DNA of 64,000 bases from an uncultured Lachnospiraceae bacterium. GTDB taxonomy: Bacteria > Bacillota > Clostridia > Lachnospirales > Lachnospiraceae. Below, in pieces: positions 25,935-35,120 of this stretch (the first letter of the stretch is position 1; the number at the start of each line of letters is the position of its first letter). Position numbers and translations under genes: made by a program. The DNA lies in assembly GCA_910588405.1 (NCBI GenBank), contig CAJUPT010000005.1, positions 1 through 64,000 of the forward strand, given 5' to 3'. The notes under the pieces are model-generated. The model did not search any database. It saw only the letters and a program-made list of their open reading frames with translations, and was not told where the DNA came from.

Positions 25935-27395
25935 ATGAAGCTGAGCATGTCTCTTATCGCGAAATATCTGGCGCGGTATCGGCCGGAGTGCCATATTCTT
26001 CATGATACCATGTCTATCAAAGGGGTGCGTTTTCTTTCCGCGTCCCATCAGCAGTTTTCTTTGGAATATATTTATCTGGGCGAGGCGCAGGGGTATTATC
26101 AGGATCCTCGTTATGGGCAGGCGCTGCTGTTGGCAAACGGGGAAAACCAGATGATCTGCCGGGGCGCGGATTATGAAGAATTGCTGAATGACGTGCTGTC
26201 AGCCTTTGATTTTTATGCCGAGTTTGAACAGAAACTGTTTTTAGCCGCCGCCCGGCATTGTCCTTTAAAAGAAATGACGGAGATGATGGGGGAAGTTCTG
26301 GACTGCGCGCTTTTCGTGTTTGATATTGACGGTGTTTTGCTGGCGGGCGGCCGGGTGGAGAAAATGGAGGGGCGGCCGGATATTATGAATATAATCAGCC
26401 AGAAAAGGCTGGGCTTTATAGGGATTGGGGGAATTATCGTGGACGATGAGGGGAAGGTTTCCCATGATTTGAGCGATCGTCCCCAGTATCTTTCTATTAA
26501 AGATACGAATGAAATGGGGTGTGTCGCCATGTATTTTTGCCAGGATGGGGAACGGCTGGGTTTTCTTATGGCATTTCCGGAAAATGCCGGACAGATCCCG
26601 GTATGTTTGTGTTTGGAGCCACTCTTGTCCCGGTGCTGTGTTGACGCAGCGGAATTTGCGGACAGGTCTTCACTGCGCCAGTCCAAATATTCGGTTTTTA
26701 CAAGCCTTTTGGCGGGGGAGGCGCTGTCGCCGGCCGTGGTAGAGAAATTCGCGGCCGGGATCGGTGACGGCGGGAATGCTGTCCTGATGATTTTTCACAG
26801 TGTTTCTATTCGGAATTATACGCTGCATAAAATGCTGATCAACGAAATCCGGCTCTTGAATGTGCCGTGCGTTGCATGTGAATATGAGGGACGTGTGGCC
26901 ATTTTAACGGCGGCCACTGCCGAGAGTAAGATTGTCCGACTGATTTTCAGCAGAGTGGAGGCTTCTGCCGTCGCTTTGGGGATTTCCATGCCAGTACAGA
27001 ATTACAGTAAACTTTCTGTCGCTTACAGGCAGGCCTTGTTTGCCTTGAACGCTTCTGCCGGGCCTGGTCTGCGCCGCTGCCGGGATCTGGCTCTGCCCTA
27101 TCTGCTTCGAACGCTCAAGGAGGATGAGATGTCGGCTCATCTGCTCCATCCGGCATTGGAAATCCTGAAAAAATACGACAGGGAGAATGATACGGAACTG
27201 TTCGGGACATTGCGGGCCTATGTGGAAACAGGCTGCAGCCAGAGGGACACGGCGGGACTTTTGCATGTTCATTTGAATACGCTGAAATACCGGTTAGGCC
27301 GTCTGCGGGAGTTGACGAGGGTGGATTTTAAGAATCAGGAGGAGGTGTTTTATCTCTGGCTGTCGCTGCGGATTGATGCTGATGCCCCTGTCTGA
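25935..27395 (+). CDS. PucR/CdaR-family transcriptional regulator (PucR-1)
   Basis: A 486-aa activator-type regulator. The C-terminal 60 residues form the PucR helix-turn-helix (CSQRDTAGLLHVHLNTLKYRLGR-type; key residues QRDTA, HLNTLKYR). The preceding region (about 250-420) is a GGDEF-like/CdaR middle domain, and the N-terminal half has no recognised fold but is shared with PucR-2 near the right end (matching MKLSM/MRLSI starts and the AFDFYAEFEQ / AFEFYNRWET region). It is divergent from UroD-5, a likely target. Oddly, its last residues ADAPV and stop are encoded by a second copy of the cobT 3' end read in another frame. Confidence 0.85.
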   Translation: MKLSMSLIAKYLARYRPECHILHDTMSIKGVRFLSASHQQFSLEYIYLGEAQGYYQDPRYGQALLLANGENQMICRGADYEELLNDVLSAFDFYAEFEQKLFLAAARHCPLKEMTEMMGEVLDCALFVFDIDGVLLAGGRVEKMEGRPDIMNIISQKRLGFIGIGGIIVDDEGKVSHDLSDRPQYLSIKDTNEMGCVAMYFCQDGERLGFLMAFPENAGQIPVCLCLEPLLSRCCVDAAEFADRSSLRQSKYSVFTSLLAGEALSPAVVEKFAAGIGDGGNAVLMIFHSVSIRNYTLHKMLINEIRLLNVPCVACEYEGRVAILTAATAESKIVRLIFSRVEASAVALGISMPVQNYSKLSVAYRQALFALNASAGPGLRRCRDLALPYLLRTLKEDEMSAHLLHPALEILKKYDRENDTELFGTLRAYVETGCSQRDTAGLLHVHLNTLKYRLGRLRELTRVDFKNQEEVFYLWLSLRIDADAPV

Positions 27396-27471
27396 TATGG
27401 CGCTGGCGGTGTATAACAGTATGGGGACGTTCGAGGATATTAATATTGACGCATATGAGCCGTATCAGTAG
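27375..27471 (+). pseudogene. Duplicate of the cobT 3' end
   Basis: 97 bp match the last 97 bp of cobT with about five differences. Its cobT frame still reads through LALAVYNSMGTFEDIN-like sequence to YEPYQ and a stop, with one visible amino-acid change (F to S). It overlaps the end of PucR-1 in a different frame. No start, promoter or upstream part of cobT precedes it. Confidence 0.85.
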
Positions 27472-27620
27472 AATATTCTCTAACGAGAAAAGCCCTGCTG
27501 AAATCAAAGTTTCGCATTTTGCGTCCCGTCTAAGTTTGCTCTATTTTAACGTATTTGTCGTTACTTTTCAGGCATTTCTATGCTTTTTCACGCGAAGATT
27601 TTACTGTCAGGAATTCATCG

Positions 27621-27887
27621 CTACGGATGATAAGTGCCATGAATACGCTTCCCAATCCCCATCTGCTTTCTCCAATCAGGCGCTTCGCCGTCGTCCGCCC
27701 AATATTCATCGACAGACTTTATTTTACCGTCTTCCGTTCTGAAAAATGAAGTCACGTGAAAGGATGAAGTTTTATCTTTTGGATATACATGGGTGACTGT
27801 AATAATCAGGTCGTTTAGAATCTCCGTTCTTTCCACCTCTCCCGCCCAGTCGCTGGGGTAATCGCAATTTGCCCGGATAAATTCCAT
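27621..27887 (-). pseudogene. SnoaL/NTF2-like protein, probably 5'-truncated
   Basis: Encodes 88 aa with EILNDLIITVTHVY, SSFHVTSFFRTEDGKI and the end SVDEYWADDGEAPDWR, the beta-strand order and D-E-Y-W ending of small SnoaL/NTF2-like proteins. These are usually 110-130 aa; the N-terminal helix region is missing. The available ATG has no ribosome site and lies 9 bp from the head of an opposing damaged lipoprotein gene. The pair therefore looks like a deletion junction that removed both 5' ends. It may be non-functional. Confidence 0.6.
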
Positions 27888-27895
27888 TTGTCCTC

Positions 27896-29313
27896 ATGGC
27901 GGCTCTGGTGCTGAGCATTACTGCCTGCGGCAAAAGGCGGAGGTGAGCGAAACGCCTGCTTCGGAAGCTTCCTCCACGGAGGAATCCACACAGGAAAGTT
28001 CCACCGCCCCGGAGACTACTTCTGTCTCGGAGACCACATCTGTTCCGGAGACCACCTCTGTCCCGGAGACTACATCCGCCCCGGAACCCTCTTACCGGCT
28101 GAACGAAGCATCGGCTTTCCGCGGAGGAATGGCCTATGTCGCTTTTTATGACGAAACCGCCCAGAAGAACTACTGCGGAGTCATCGACACCAAGGGAACG
28201 CTTCAGGCCTACTTTGAGGGCAGCGCTAAGTATAATGACCAAAGCAATAACGGTTATTTGAGCATCCGGAAGGACAAGAATTACTATGTGATCGCTCCGG
28301 ACGGGAATGTTACCACCTATGAGACAACGGAGGACAGCAAAGTTTATGAAGTTTATGACAGCTATGTGATCCTCCAGGAGCACAAGGCCGGTTTCAGTGA
28401 AGTGGAGTGGATCTACCATATCTATGACGGCTCCGGTAAGGAGTTGACTTCCTATTCCGCCGGAGAACGGGAGATTTCTTCAATATTCTATGCGGGAGAG
28501 GGGATATTCCTCTTTAGGCCCAGTAGCCGCGAATTAACCGAGGAGCAGAAAAACGAACAGGCGTCCTATGGATATTCCCAGGAGTACTGGGATGTTTATT
28601 TTGCCCAGTCCGATACCTGGCTGAAAGATCAGCTTATTACAAACGGCAACTATGCGTTCGAAAAATATTCCTGCAAGGACGGCGTGTTTATGTTCCGGGG
28701 ATCCTCACAGGAGGGCAGCAACAACACCCACAAGGGCGAGTTTGCCTATGCGGATGCCAAAGGCGAGGTCAAAACTTTTACTGTGCCGGAAGAGATCGGC
28801 CAGAGGCCTTATTTTATCAGTCATAAGAACGGCGCTATGCTTTTTGCTGACACCGACAATAATTTCAAAAGCATTTACCGCTATGATGTGGCGGATGACA
28901 AATGGACCGGTTACGAAGGAGAGTATGTCGAAAATATGGAAAGACCATCTTATTCTCCTTTTCCTGTAGTGGACGGAAAAACCGCCGCTATCCGTTTGAA
29001 GGGTGCGGATAACAAGGCTTACACCATGATTCTGGATGAGAATATGAAGGATGTCCTGGATTCGCCCATTTTCGGCTATCCCGTTGCCATGGAGGACGGC
29101 GTGCTGTATCTGGGGGATCCGGATAATAGCTCCGTTATCTACTGCTATGACCTGAAAGGAAAGAAGCTGGCGGAAATCTCTGCGGATACTTCCCGAAACT
29201 GGTTTGAGGACGGGATCATCGTTGACAATGAGAAACAGTTCCTGAAAACCGATGGTACCCCCGCCTTTGAGATCGACTACTCCAAAGGCAAGCTGGTTAC
29301 CTTGCCCGAATAA
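27896..29313 (+). pseudogene. Lipoprotein with Thr/Ser/Pro/Glu repeats and propeller-like domain, 5'-damaged
   Basis: From ATG 27896 the sequence reads MAALVLSITACGK, a lipobox without the basic start of a signal peptide, then hits a stop. One extra A in the AAAA run before GGCGGAGG would join it to the long frame beginning AEVSETPASEASS. The long frame (open to the stop at 29313, about 456 aa) has an 18-bp repeat coding TTSVPE about four times (28015-28090), then a mostly beta-strand extracellular region with Tyr/Asp-rich blade-like repeats (YCGVIDTKGTL, YVIAPDGNVT, YRYDVADDKW, YCYDLKGKKL). Either a frameshifted and truncated pseudogene, or a cytoplasmic remnant. No function is assigned. Confidence 0.6.
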
Positions 29314-29327
29314 AAGTTTTCTGCCGC

Positions 29328-29367
29328 AAAAGGCCCTGCGATCCGTATACAGACCGCAGGGCCTTTT
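29328..29367 (+). terminator. Rho-independent terminator
   Basis: AAAGGCCCTGCG pairs with CGCAGGGCCTTT over 14 nt and is followed by T-rich sequence. It ends the lipoprotein gene and could also serve the convergent DHH gene. Confidence 0.85.
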
Positions 29368-29459
29368 CTCTTTTCTATATGTCTGTGGCTCAGAACCTGT
29401 CCTATATCTTGCCTGCTTCATACTGTCCGGCGGGTCTTTTGCGGCGCCCGTCCGGCTTC

Positions 29460-30431
29460 TTACATCTTCGACAGGGTGTCCAGGAACATATTCCGGATTG
29501 CGTCTTCCGGGAACCGTCCCAGCTCTCCGAGCCGGGATCTGGGGATGAAACCTCCGCCCATCGTGGCGTGGCCGCCTCCATTGCCGATGTCCTGCAATGT
29601 CCGGTGAAGAATCTCCCCGGCGTTGACCTTCGGGTCCTCGGAGCGGACTGACAGCTTTACCCCGTCTTCCCGGAAGGAGAACACAACCGCTACCTCTACC
29701 TCGATCAGGGACAGAATGAAATCTGACAGGATCGCGATCAGGGCGTCCGGACAGGAAAAGGAAATACAGGAAAAGCCGACTTTATCATAAATCTGGATAC
29801 TTTCAATGGCTTCCCCGTAAGCTTTCAGGTCGGCAAATTCCATGTTGTTCCGTTCCAAAGCGGCCAGCTTTTCCTGATCGCAGTAAGGGAACAGAAACCC
29901 GAACATTCGAATGTCCAGCTCCGTGACCCCCCGGGTAAATTGCAGGGTGTCCATTTTCAGCCCGTAAAGCAGCGCGGTGGCCACATCTTTCCCCGGCGTC
30001 TTTCCCAGCAGGGCGTAATACTCTGCAATGAGAGTGGCGCAGGCTCCGGTAATGCGGACATCCTGATACCGGTATTCGATGGGAACAAAGGTAGGGTGAT
30101 GGTCGATACAGGCGACCTCGTCCCCCACAAAATCTGTTACGTTTCCCGCGTGCTTTTGGGTATCCACACAGATAATCGGATCGCTTTCCTTCATATTCGC
30201 GATAAGGCTCTTATAAGGAAACAGTTGAATCTGAAAGGTGTCCAGCATTTTGGACGAGCTTAATTTGTCAATCCTTCCATCATAACAAAGGATGGATGTT
30301 ATGCCGTATTCCTCCAACAGTTTTTGCAGGCCAAAGGCGGTGGCGATGGCATCCGGGTCCGGAAAATTGTGGGTCTGTATGTAAACGGGATGTCCTTGAC
30401 ACAGCGCGATAAGATCGGTTATTTTGCTCAT
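29460..30431 (-). CDS. DHH-family phosphoesterase (NrnA/pAp phosphatase-like)
   Basis: A 323-aa member of the DHH/DHHA1 family that hydrolyses short RNAs or 3'-phosphoadenosine phosphate, or cyclic-dinucleotide products. Metal ligands are visible as NFPDPDAIA, CVDTQKH, the eponymous CIDHHPTF and LKMDTLQF; the substrate-binding DHHA1 motif is GNGGGHATMGGGF near residue 290. It starts with AGGAGG and lies 34 bp downstream of the KAP-like gene, in the same direction. Whether it acts as nanoRNase or pAp phosphatase cannot be decided from sequence alone. Confidence 0.85.
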   Translation of the reverse strand: MSKITDLIALCQGHPVYIQTHNFPDPDAIATAFGLQKLLEEYGITSILCYDGRIDKLSSSKMLDTFQIQLFPYKSLIANMKESDPIICVDTQKHAGNVTDFVGDEVACIDHHPTFVPIEYRYQDVRITGACATLIAEYYALLGKTPGKDVATALLYGLKMDTLQFTRGVTELDIRMFGFLFPYCDQEKLAALERNNMEFADLKAYGEAIESIQIYDKVGFSCISFSCPDALIAILSDFILSLIEVEVAVVFSFREDGVKLSVRSEDPKVNAGEILHRTLQDIGNGGGHATMGGGFIPRSRLGELGRFPEDAIRNMFLDTLSKM

Positions 30432-30465
30432 AGCTTGAGGTTCCTCCTAACTGGTTCGATTCGAA

Positions 30466-33201
30466 TTACCGGGAAGTGACGCCGGAAAGCTCCAGGACGT
30501 CGGCAAAAGCCCGGCACTCCGTTTCGGAGATGGATCTATCGTTGTCCAGGTTGACAATCTGAGAGAATACGCGGCCGAAATCCCGGTACGCAGCCATTTC
30601 CTCCTCCGTCTGCTCCGGGTTCCAGGGCTGGCTCGATTCACCGCAGAGCCCCGTTAGAAATTCCGGGGTTACATCGTCCTTCCGGTCCATGGCGTAATCG
30701 TAGGCGTCCCGGAATCTGGTCTGCATACACAAAAGGGCAAAGAGAGCCAGCCGCTTGTACCGGTTTGCGTACACATCCTCTCCGGTCAGATCCTGCAGCA
30801 GCCGGAAGGAGACGAAGAGCCGGTCGATGGCTTCGGCATCCTTGCCCACGGAGCATTGGATCAGGGATGCGTAAAGCTCCGGCTCATCCTCGTCTTCGGA
30901 CTGAATGCCAATATTTTCCATCTTGTTTTTTATATGATTTTGCATATCGTAGCCGGATGCCGAGAACCGGAAAGTCATCTGGAAGAGCCCGTCAAAAAAG
31001 CTTTTTGCTTTGCTTTCGCCGTAAAGCTCCCTGGCCCCGTTTAAAATATCGGCGTAGTCGGCGGCGATGATGAACACACAGCCTCTGCAGCCGAAGAAAT
31101 CCCTGGCGGCGTCCAAAAGCTCCACTGCCCGCCGGGAAGGCAGCTGGTTCAGGCCGTCGACGAACAGCACCACTTTTTCGCCTCGTTCCTCAAGCTGCTT
31201 GGAGAAGGCTTTTACCAGATCCTCCAAGGAATCTGCCGAATTTCGGTTGAGGAAGCCTCCCACCACGTCCTTGCCGATGGCGCTGTCCCCGGCGATGGTT
31301 CCGCTGACAAAGGCGGCCAGATTGGTGAGCAGCGCCTCGGTCTGCTTTGCGGAGCCGTTTTCGCTGGCCAGCAGGCCCAGCAGTTTTTTCCCGATCAGAA
31401 CCGTCTGCTCTTCGACGGAGCTCCCCTGGGGCAGCTGCCGGGCATTGAGCCACAGCAGATTATCCCCGTAGCTTGTCCGCAGCCGGTCGAACAGCATCTT
31501 CAGCATACTGTCTCCTCCGATGACCCGATTTCCCTGAAAGGCGATGGTCATGGGGGTGGTGCAGTTGCCGATAAACCGGGAAATCCCTTCGATGTATTTG
31601 TCAATCCCCAGATCGTCCTGCTGAAGGGAGAGATTCCCGGAGGCTTCCGCCGTGGTCAGGACAGTGTTCCCAGGCTGGGAAGGGGTTCCTTCTGTCCTTT
31701 CGGGGAGGAATCCCGGAATGGTGAAAGCCAGCTCCGGAATGGGCAGTGCTGTCTCCGGGGCAGGCAATGCCGCCTCCGGAACGGGGAATTCCTCCTCCGG
31801 AATGGCCGGCAGGACAGGCTCGATCAATTCACATTCCGGACAGTGGATGCTCAAATAATCGGACAGGTCAGTCCAGTCCGCCAGGTACTGGGGGAACTTT
31901 TTATTTGACCGGCTCATGCCCATGGGGAAGATTCCGAACCAGACGTTTTGCGTCAGGACGTCCGACTCTCCCCGGAGGGTCAGAACCACTCCGGCGCTGC
32001 TGATCCGTTCTTCGGTCTCGACAGCGGTCTGGCTTCCTGCGGCTTTTGCCGCGCTTTTAAACAGGGAGATGCCGCCGGATACCATGCTGCCCAGGGTGTT
32101 CAGCTCCGTGTTTTCGGTCCATTCGCACCGGATCAGGGCATCCGTGGGCCATTCATCGGTGATCTCACGGCCGTTCTGCCGGAGGATGTGGAAAACGCCC
32201 CGCTGGTCGTTGAATTCAATCTGCTCGTCAGTTCCGAATGCGTCGTCAAAGCCAACGGTTCTGGCTGAGACATAAGGCTCAATGGCGTTGTTGACAAAGG
32301 CCAGAACTTCCCTGGCGATTGCTCCATCAATTAAAAAAAGTTTTGTTGTTCCGTCAACGAGGGCAAGTTCCAGGTTTACGCCGGACAGGCCGGCGGCCCG
32401 GACCGTCTCAAAAAAGACCGTAAACACCGTCTCTCCCCCCCGGTTCTTATATTCCACCCGGTCCGCCAGGATGTCGACGGTCCCGCCATCCGAACTGTCG
32501 GAAGAAAAATAGATACCCTGGGACAGAAGCGCCTCTTTTCGGCGGGCGAGATAAGGTGCGACGGATTCGGTGACGAAGGTGAGCACTTCATCCCGCAGCT
32601 CTTTGCTGACGGCAAAGGATTTCACGATGCCGCCAAACAGTGCAAAATCCAGCGTTCCCCCGGGCGCGCTTACCGATTTGACATTCTCGTAGGAGATCGT
32701 CTCGTTTTTTCCGGATTTGGCTCGAAACTCCGCCTGATTGCAGGACAGGTTCAGTACCCCGTCATTCAAAAGTCCCTGACTGCTGGGGAAAGAGTAGCGC
32801 ACGCCCTCGGACAATAGACGCTCCTTTCTCCTGGCGAGATAGGGCCGGACGGCCTGTTCGATGTACAGAAACGCCTCGTGGACGCACTTTCTGTCCGCAG
32901 GGCAGGTTTCCGTGTGCCCATCCTCGGTAATGAAGTCGATGGAATCCAGTCTCCCCTTTTTTACAGACACCAGGCCGGTGTAGTTAAAAACGGCTTTCTG
33001 GACACTGCTGGTGACAAATTCCGTTCTGTCCCGGTAGACAATAAGCTTTCCAGCCGGCCGGAGAGCCCGTTTGACGTCGGCCTGGTAGACCGGCGTCTCC
33101 GGTCCGGAATCCTGTTGAACAGCCTGCGTAACCTTTTCGCCGCAATAGGGGCAGAATGCAACCCCATCCATGATTTCATTCTTACAATTTATACATATCA
33201 T
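30466..33201 (-). CDS. Zinc-ribbon protein with degenerate KAP-type NTPase domain
   Basis: A 911-aa protein of unknown role. Residues 1-25 are a zinc ribbon (CINCKNEI...FCPYCGEKV). Residues about 40-360 contain at least two related modules ending in YLARRKERLLSEG and YLARRKEALLSQG, PH- or bSH3-like in pattern. A Pro/Glu repeat linker (about 485-530) leads to a C-terminal domain resembling KAP P-loop NTPases: KYIEGISRFIGNCTTPMTIA, then VVLFVDGLNQLPSRRAVELL. The Walker A position reads FQGNRVIGGDSML with no GK[ST], and the Walker B acid pair D-D is D-G. ATP hydrolysis is therefore unlikely. Start chosen after GAGGAGG. KAP proteins often act in membrane signalling or phage defence; here the role is open. 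Confidence 0.75.
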   Translation of the reverse strand: MICINCKNEIMDGVAFCPYCGEKVTQAVQQDSGPETPVYQADVKRALRPAGKLIVYRDRTEFVTSSVQKAVFNYTGLVSVKKGRLDSIDFITEDGHTETCPADRKCVHEAFLYIEQAVRPYLARRKERLLSEGVRYSFPSSQGLLNDGVLNLSCNQAEFRAKSGKNETISYENVKSVSAPGGTLDFALFGGIVKSFAVSKELRDEVLTFVTESVAPYLARRKEALLSQGIYFSSDSSDGGTVDILADRVEYKNRGGETVFTVFFETVRAAGLSGVNLELALVDGTTKLFLIDGAIAREVLAFVNNAIEPYVSARTVGFDDAFGTDEQIEFNDQRGVFHILRQNGREITDEWPTDALIRCEWTENTELNTLGSMVSGGISLFKSAAKAAGSQTAVETEERISSAGVVLTLRGESDVLTQNVWFGIFPMGMSRSNKKFPQYLADWTDLSDYLSIHCPECELIEPVLPAIPEEEFPVPEAALPAPETALPIPELAFTIPGFLPERTEGTPSQPGNTVLTTAEASGNLSLQQDDLGIDKYIEGISRFIGNCTTPMTIAFQGNRVIGGDSMLKMLFDRLRTSYGDNLLWLNARQLPQGSSVEEQTVLIGKKLLGLLASENGSAKQTEALLTNLAAFVSGTIAGDSAIGKDVVGGFLNRNSADSLEDLVKAFSKQLEERGEKVVLFVDGLNQLPSRRAVELLDAARDFFGCRGCVFIIAADYADILNGARELYGESKAKSFFDGLFQMTFRFSASGYDMQNHIKNKMENIGIQSEDEDEPELYASLIQCSVGKDAEAIDRLFVSFRLLQDLTGEDVYANRYKRLALFALLCMQTRFRDAYDYAMDRKDDVTPEFLTGLCGESSQPWNPEQTEEEMAAYRDFGRVFSQIVNLDNDRSISETECRAFADVLELSGVTSR

Positions 33202-33377
33202 AGCTGAAAAAGCCCTCCTCATTCGTGCATATTCAAGTGTATCACAGGGAGGGCAAGATTTCAATATGCCTCTTGCAGAATCGGCTTTGGAACGGCTTTG
33301 GTTAAAGAAGGCAGGTTGCCGGAGAAGTGAACAGGAACCCAAAGTCTCAGGTTTTCCCGGAAAAAATTCGACCGGAA

Positions 33378-33406
33378 TTGACTTTTGCCGCCAGAATAGG
33401 TATAAT
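33378..33406 (+). promoter_or_regulatory. Promoter of cobalamin operon II
   Basis: TTGACT and TATAAT with a 17-bp spacer, just upstream of the second riboswitch. The boxes and much of the spacer equal those of operon I. Confidence 0.8.
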
Positions 33407-33426
33407 ACACAGGAGAAAAGAATCAT

Positions 33427-33610
33427 TGACAGGGAAACAGGTGAGAATCCTGTGCAGTGCCGCTGCTGTAATAGAAGAGTCTGATACCAAAAGCCACTGG
33501 CGTGTTTGCGCCGGGAAGGCGTATCAGGCGGTGACGCTTAAGCCAGAAGACCTGAAAATGTCCATGAGGGGTTACGCGCCATGACCCGGACAGTGCAGGG
33601 TGGATTCGCA
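33427..33610 (+). ncRNA. Cobalamin riboswitch II
   Basis: Same ordered elements as riboswitch I: GGGAAACAGGTGAGAATCC, GCAGTGCCGCTGCTGT, GCCACTGG, GGGAAGGCGTATCAGGCG and B12 box GCCAGAAGACCTG. Its variable arm (GTGTTTGCGCC) differs from riboswitch I. It controls cobU to cbiC. Confidence 0.93.
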
Positions 33611-33628
33611 GAGGGTTCATCGTTTTGA

Positions 33629-33657
33629 AAGCATGTTGATTGTGGCATGCTTTTTTG
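33629..33657 (+). terminator. Riboswitch II expression-platform terminator
   Basis: AAGCATG and CATGCTT pair over a 10-nt loop and are followed by T6. Confidence 0.85.
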
Positions 33658-33779
33658 TATCATTGGGAAGGCTCTACGAATTTCCTCATGACACAAAAAC
33701 GCTCAGTGAGGATGCACAGGGTCTGCCCCAGCGAAGCAGGATTCTCATTCATATCATAAACTTTTAAAGGTGAGCTATT

Positions 33780-34325
33780 ATGATTGCATTAATTACCGGA
33801 GGAAGCGGCAGCGGGAAGTCGGCCTATGCGGAGGAGCTTTGCGTATCCTGGCATAAAGGCAGCAGTCCCATGATTTATATTGCCACCATGTATCCTTTTG
33901 ACGAGGAAAGTTTCCGGCGGATCGCAAGACACCGGGAAATGCGGAAAAATAAAAATTTTGATACGGTGGAATGCTTCACCGGGCTGAAAAACGTGGAGCT
34001 GCCGGAAAAGACCACAATGCTCTTAGAATGTATGTCCAACCTAGTGACCAACGAGGTATTTCAGGAGGGCGGCGCGAAGGAGCGGACGGTGGAAGCGATT
34101 ATGGAAGGGGTCAGCCGGCTGGCGAAACAGGCGGAGAATCTGGTGGTGGTGACTAACGAGCTGTTTTCCGACGGTATCGAGTACACCCCGGAGACTACCT
34201 GCTATCTGGAATATCTGGGCGAGATCAACCGCCGGCTGGGGCGGGCCGCCGATGTGGTGTGCGAGGTGGTATATGGGATTCCTGTGTTTCATAAAAATGA
34301 TTTCGGCTTGCCGAATGATCTGTAG
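33780..34325 (+). CDS. cobU: Adenosylcobinamide kinase/adenosylcobinamide-phosphate guanylyltransferase
   Basis: Phosphorylates adenosylcobinamide and attaches GMP during nucleotide-loop assembly. The P-loop ITGGSGSGKSAYAE is at residues 5-18; IARHREMRKNKNF carries the conserved R-H-x(3-4)-R and VVVTNELFSDGIEY fits the family nucleotide motif. It is 181 aa, full length. First gene of operon II, 10 bp before cobS. Confidence 0.93.
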   Translation: MIALITGGSGSGKSAYAEELCVSWHKGSSPMIYIATMYPFDEESFRRIARHREMRKNKNFDTVECFTGLKNVELPEKTTMLLECMSNLVTNEVFQEGGAKERTVEAIMEGVSRLAKQAENLVVVTNELFSDGIEYTPETTCYLEYLGEINRRLGRAADVVCEVVYGIPVFHKNDFGLPNDL

Positions 34326-34334
34326 GGAGGCGGC

Positions 34335-35102
34335 ATGAAAACTTTATTAAACGCAATGATTATCTCGTTCGCCATGTATTCCAAGATTCCCATGCCCAGG
34401 GTAGAGTGGAGCAAGGAAAATATGAAATATTCCATGTGCTTCTTCCCTGCGGTGGGCATGGTGATTGGCCTTCTGGTGACAGGCTGGGGATGGGCCGGCG
34501 GCCGGGTGGCGATGACGCCGGCTTTTTATACGGCTGTTATGATACTGATACCGGTATTCGTTACCGGGGGACTGCATCTGGACGGCCTGCTCGATACGGC
34601 CGATGCCATGAGCTCTTATCAGCCCAGGGAGCGGCGGCTGGAGATTCTGAAGGATTCCAATTCCGGGGCTTTTGCCGTGATTACCTGCGTCTGCTATTTT
34701 GTGCTGGACTATGGCGTGTGGACCGAAATAAAAGGAGAAGCGCTCCTGGTGCTTGCTCTGGGATTTGTCCTTTCCCGCTCTTTAAGCGGTCTTTCCGTGG
34801 TCAGCTTCCGGTGCGCCAGAAATACCGGGCTGGCTGTGGCGTTTGCCGAGCCGGCGCAGAAAAAAACGGTGCAGGCGGTGATGGCGGTTCATATTGCGGC
34901 AGTTGCGGTATTGATGTGTCTGATTTCCGTGCCGCTGGCGGCGGCGGCCCTGGCGGCAGCGGCCTGTGTGTTTGGATATTACCGCTATATGTCCTATACG
35001 CATTTTGGCGGTATTACAGGAGATCTGGCCGGGTTTTTCCTGCAAGTGTGTGAGCTGGGAATGGCGCTGGCAGTGGTGGCTGTTGGATTGGTGTTGGGTT
35101 AA
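34335..35102 (+). CDS. cobS: Adenosylcobinamide-GDP ribazoletransferase (cobalamin synthase)
   Basis: Integral membrane enzyme (255 aa) that joins adenosylcobinamide-GDP and alpha-ribazole phosphate. It has about six hydrophobic segments, with the catalytic loop GGLHLDGLLDTADAM at about residues 76-90 and the family start MIISFAMYSKIPMP. The late THFGGITGDLAGFFLQ is also a CobS signature. GGGAGG precedes the start. Confidence 0.94.
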   Translation: MKTLLNAMIISFAMYSKIPMPRVEWSKENMKYSMCFFPAVGMVIGLLVTGWGWAGGRVAMTPAFYTAVMILIPVFVTGGLHLDGLLDTADAMSSYQPRERRLEILKDSNSGAFAVITCVCYFVLDYGVWTEIKGEALLVLALGFVLSRSLSGLSVVSFRCARNTGLAVAFAEPAQKKTVQAVMAVHIAAVAVLMCLISVPLAAAALAAAACVFGYYRYMSYTHFGGITGDLAGFFLQVCELGMALAVVAVGLVLG

Positions 35103-35120
35103 TAAGTCAGAGGTGTACAT

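Noticed and set aside
27446..27742. 98-codon plus-strand frame over the SnoaL-like gene
   Set aside because: Composition is unlike a protein, no ribosome site, and the opposite strand encodes a recognisable SnoaL fragment.
30466..33484. Several plus-strand open frames opposite the KAP-like gene
   Set aside because: They lack ribosome sites and family motifs; the minus-strand frame is continuous, has domains and a good start.
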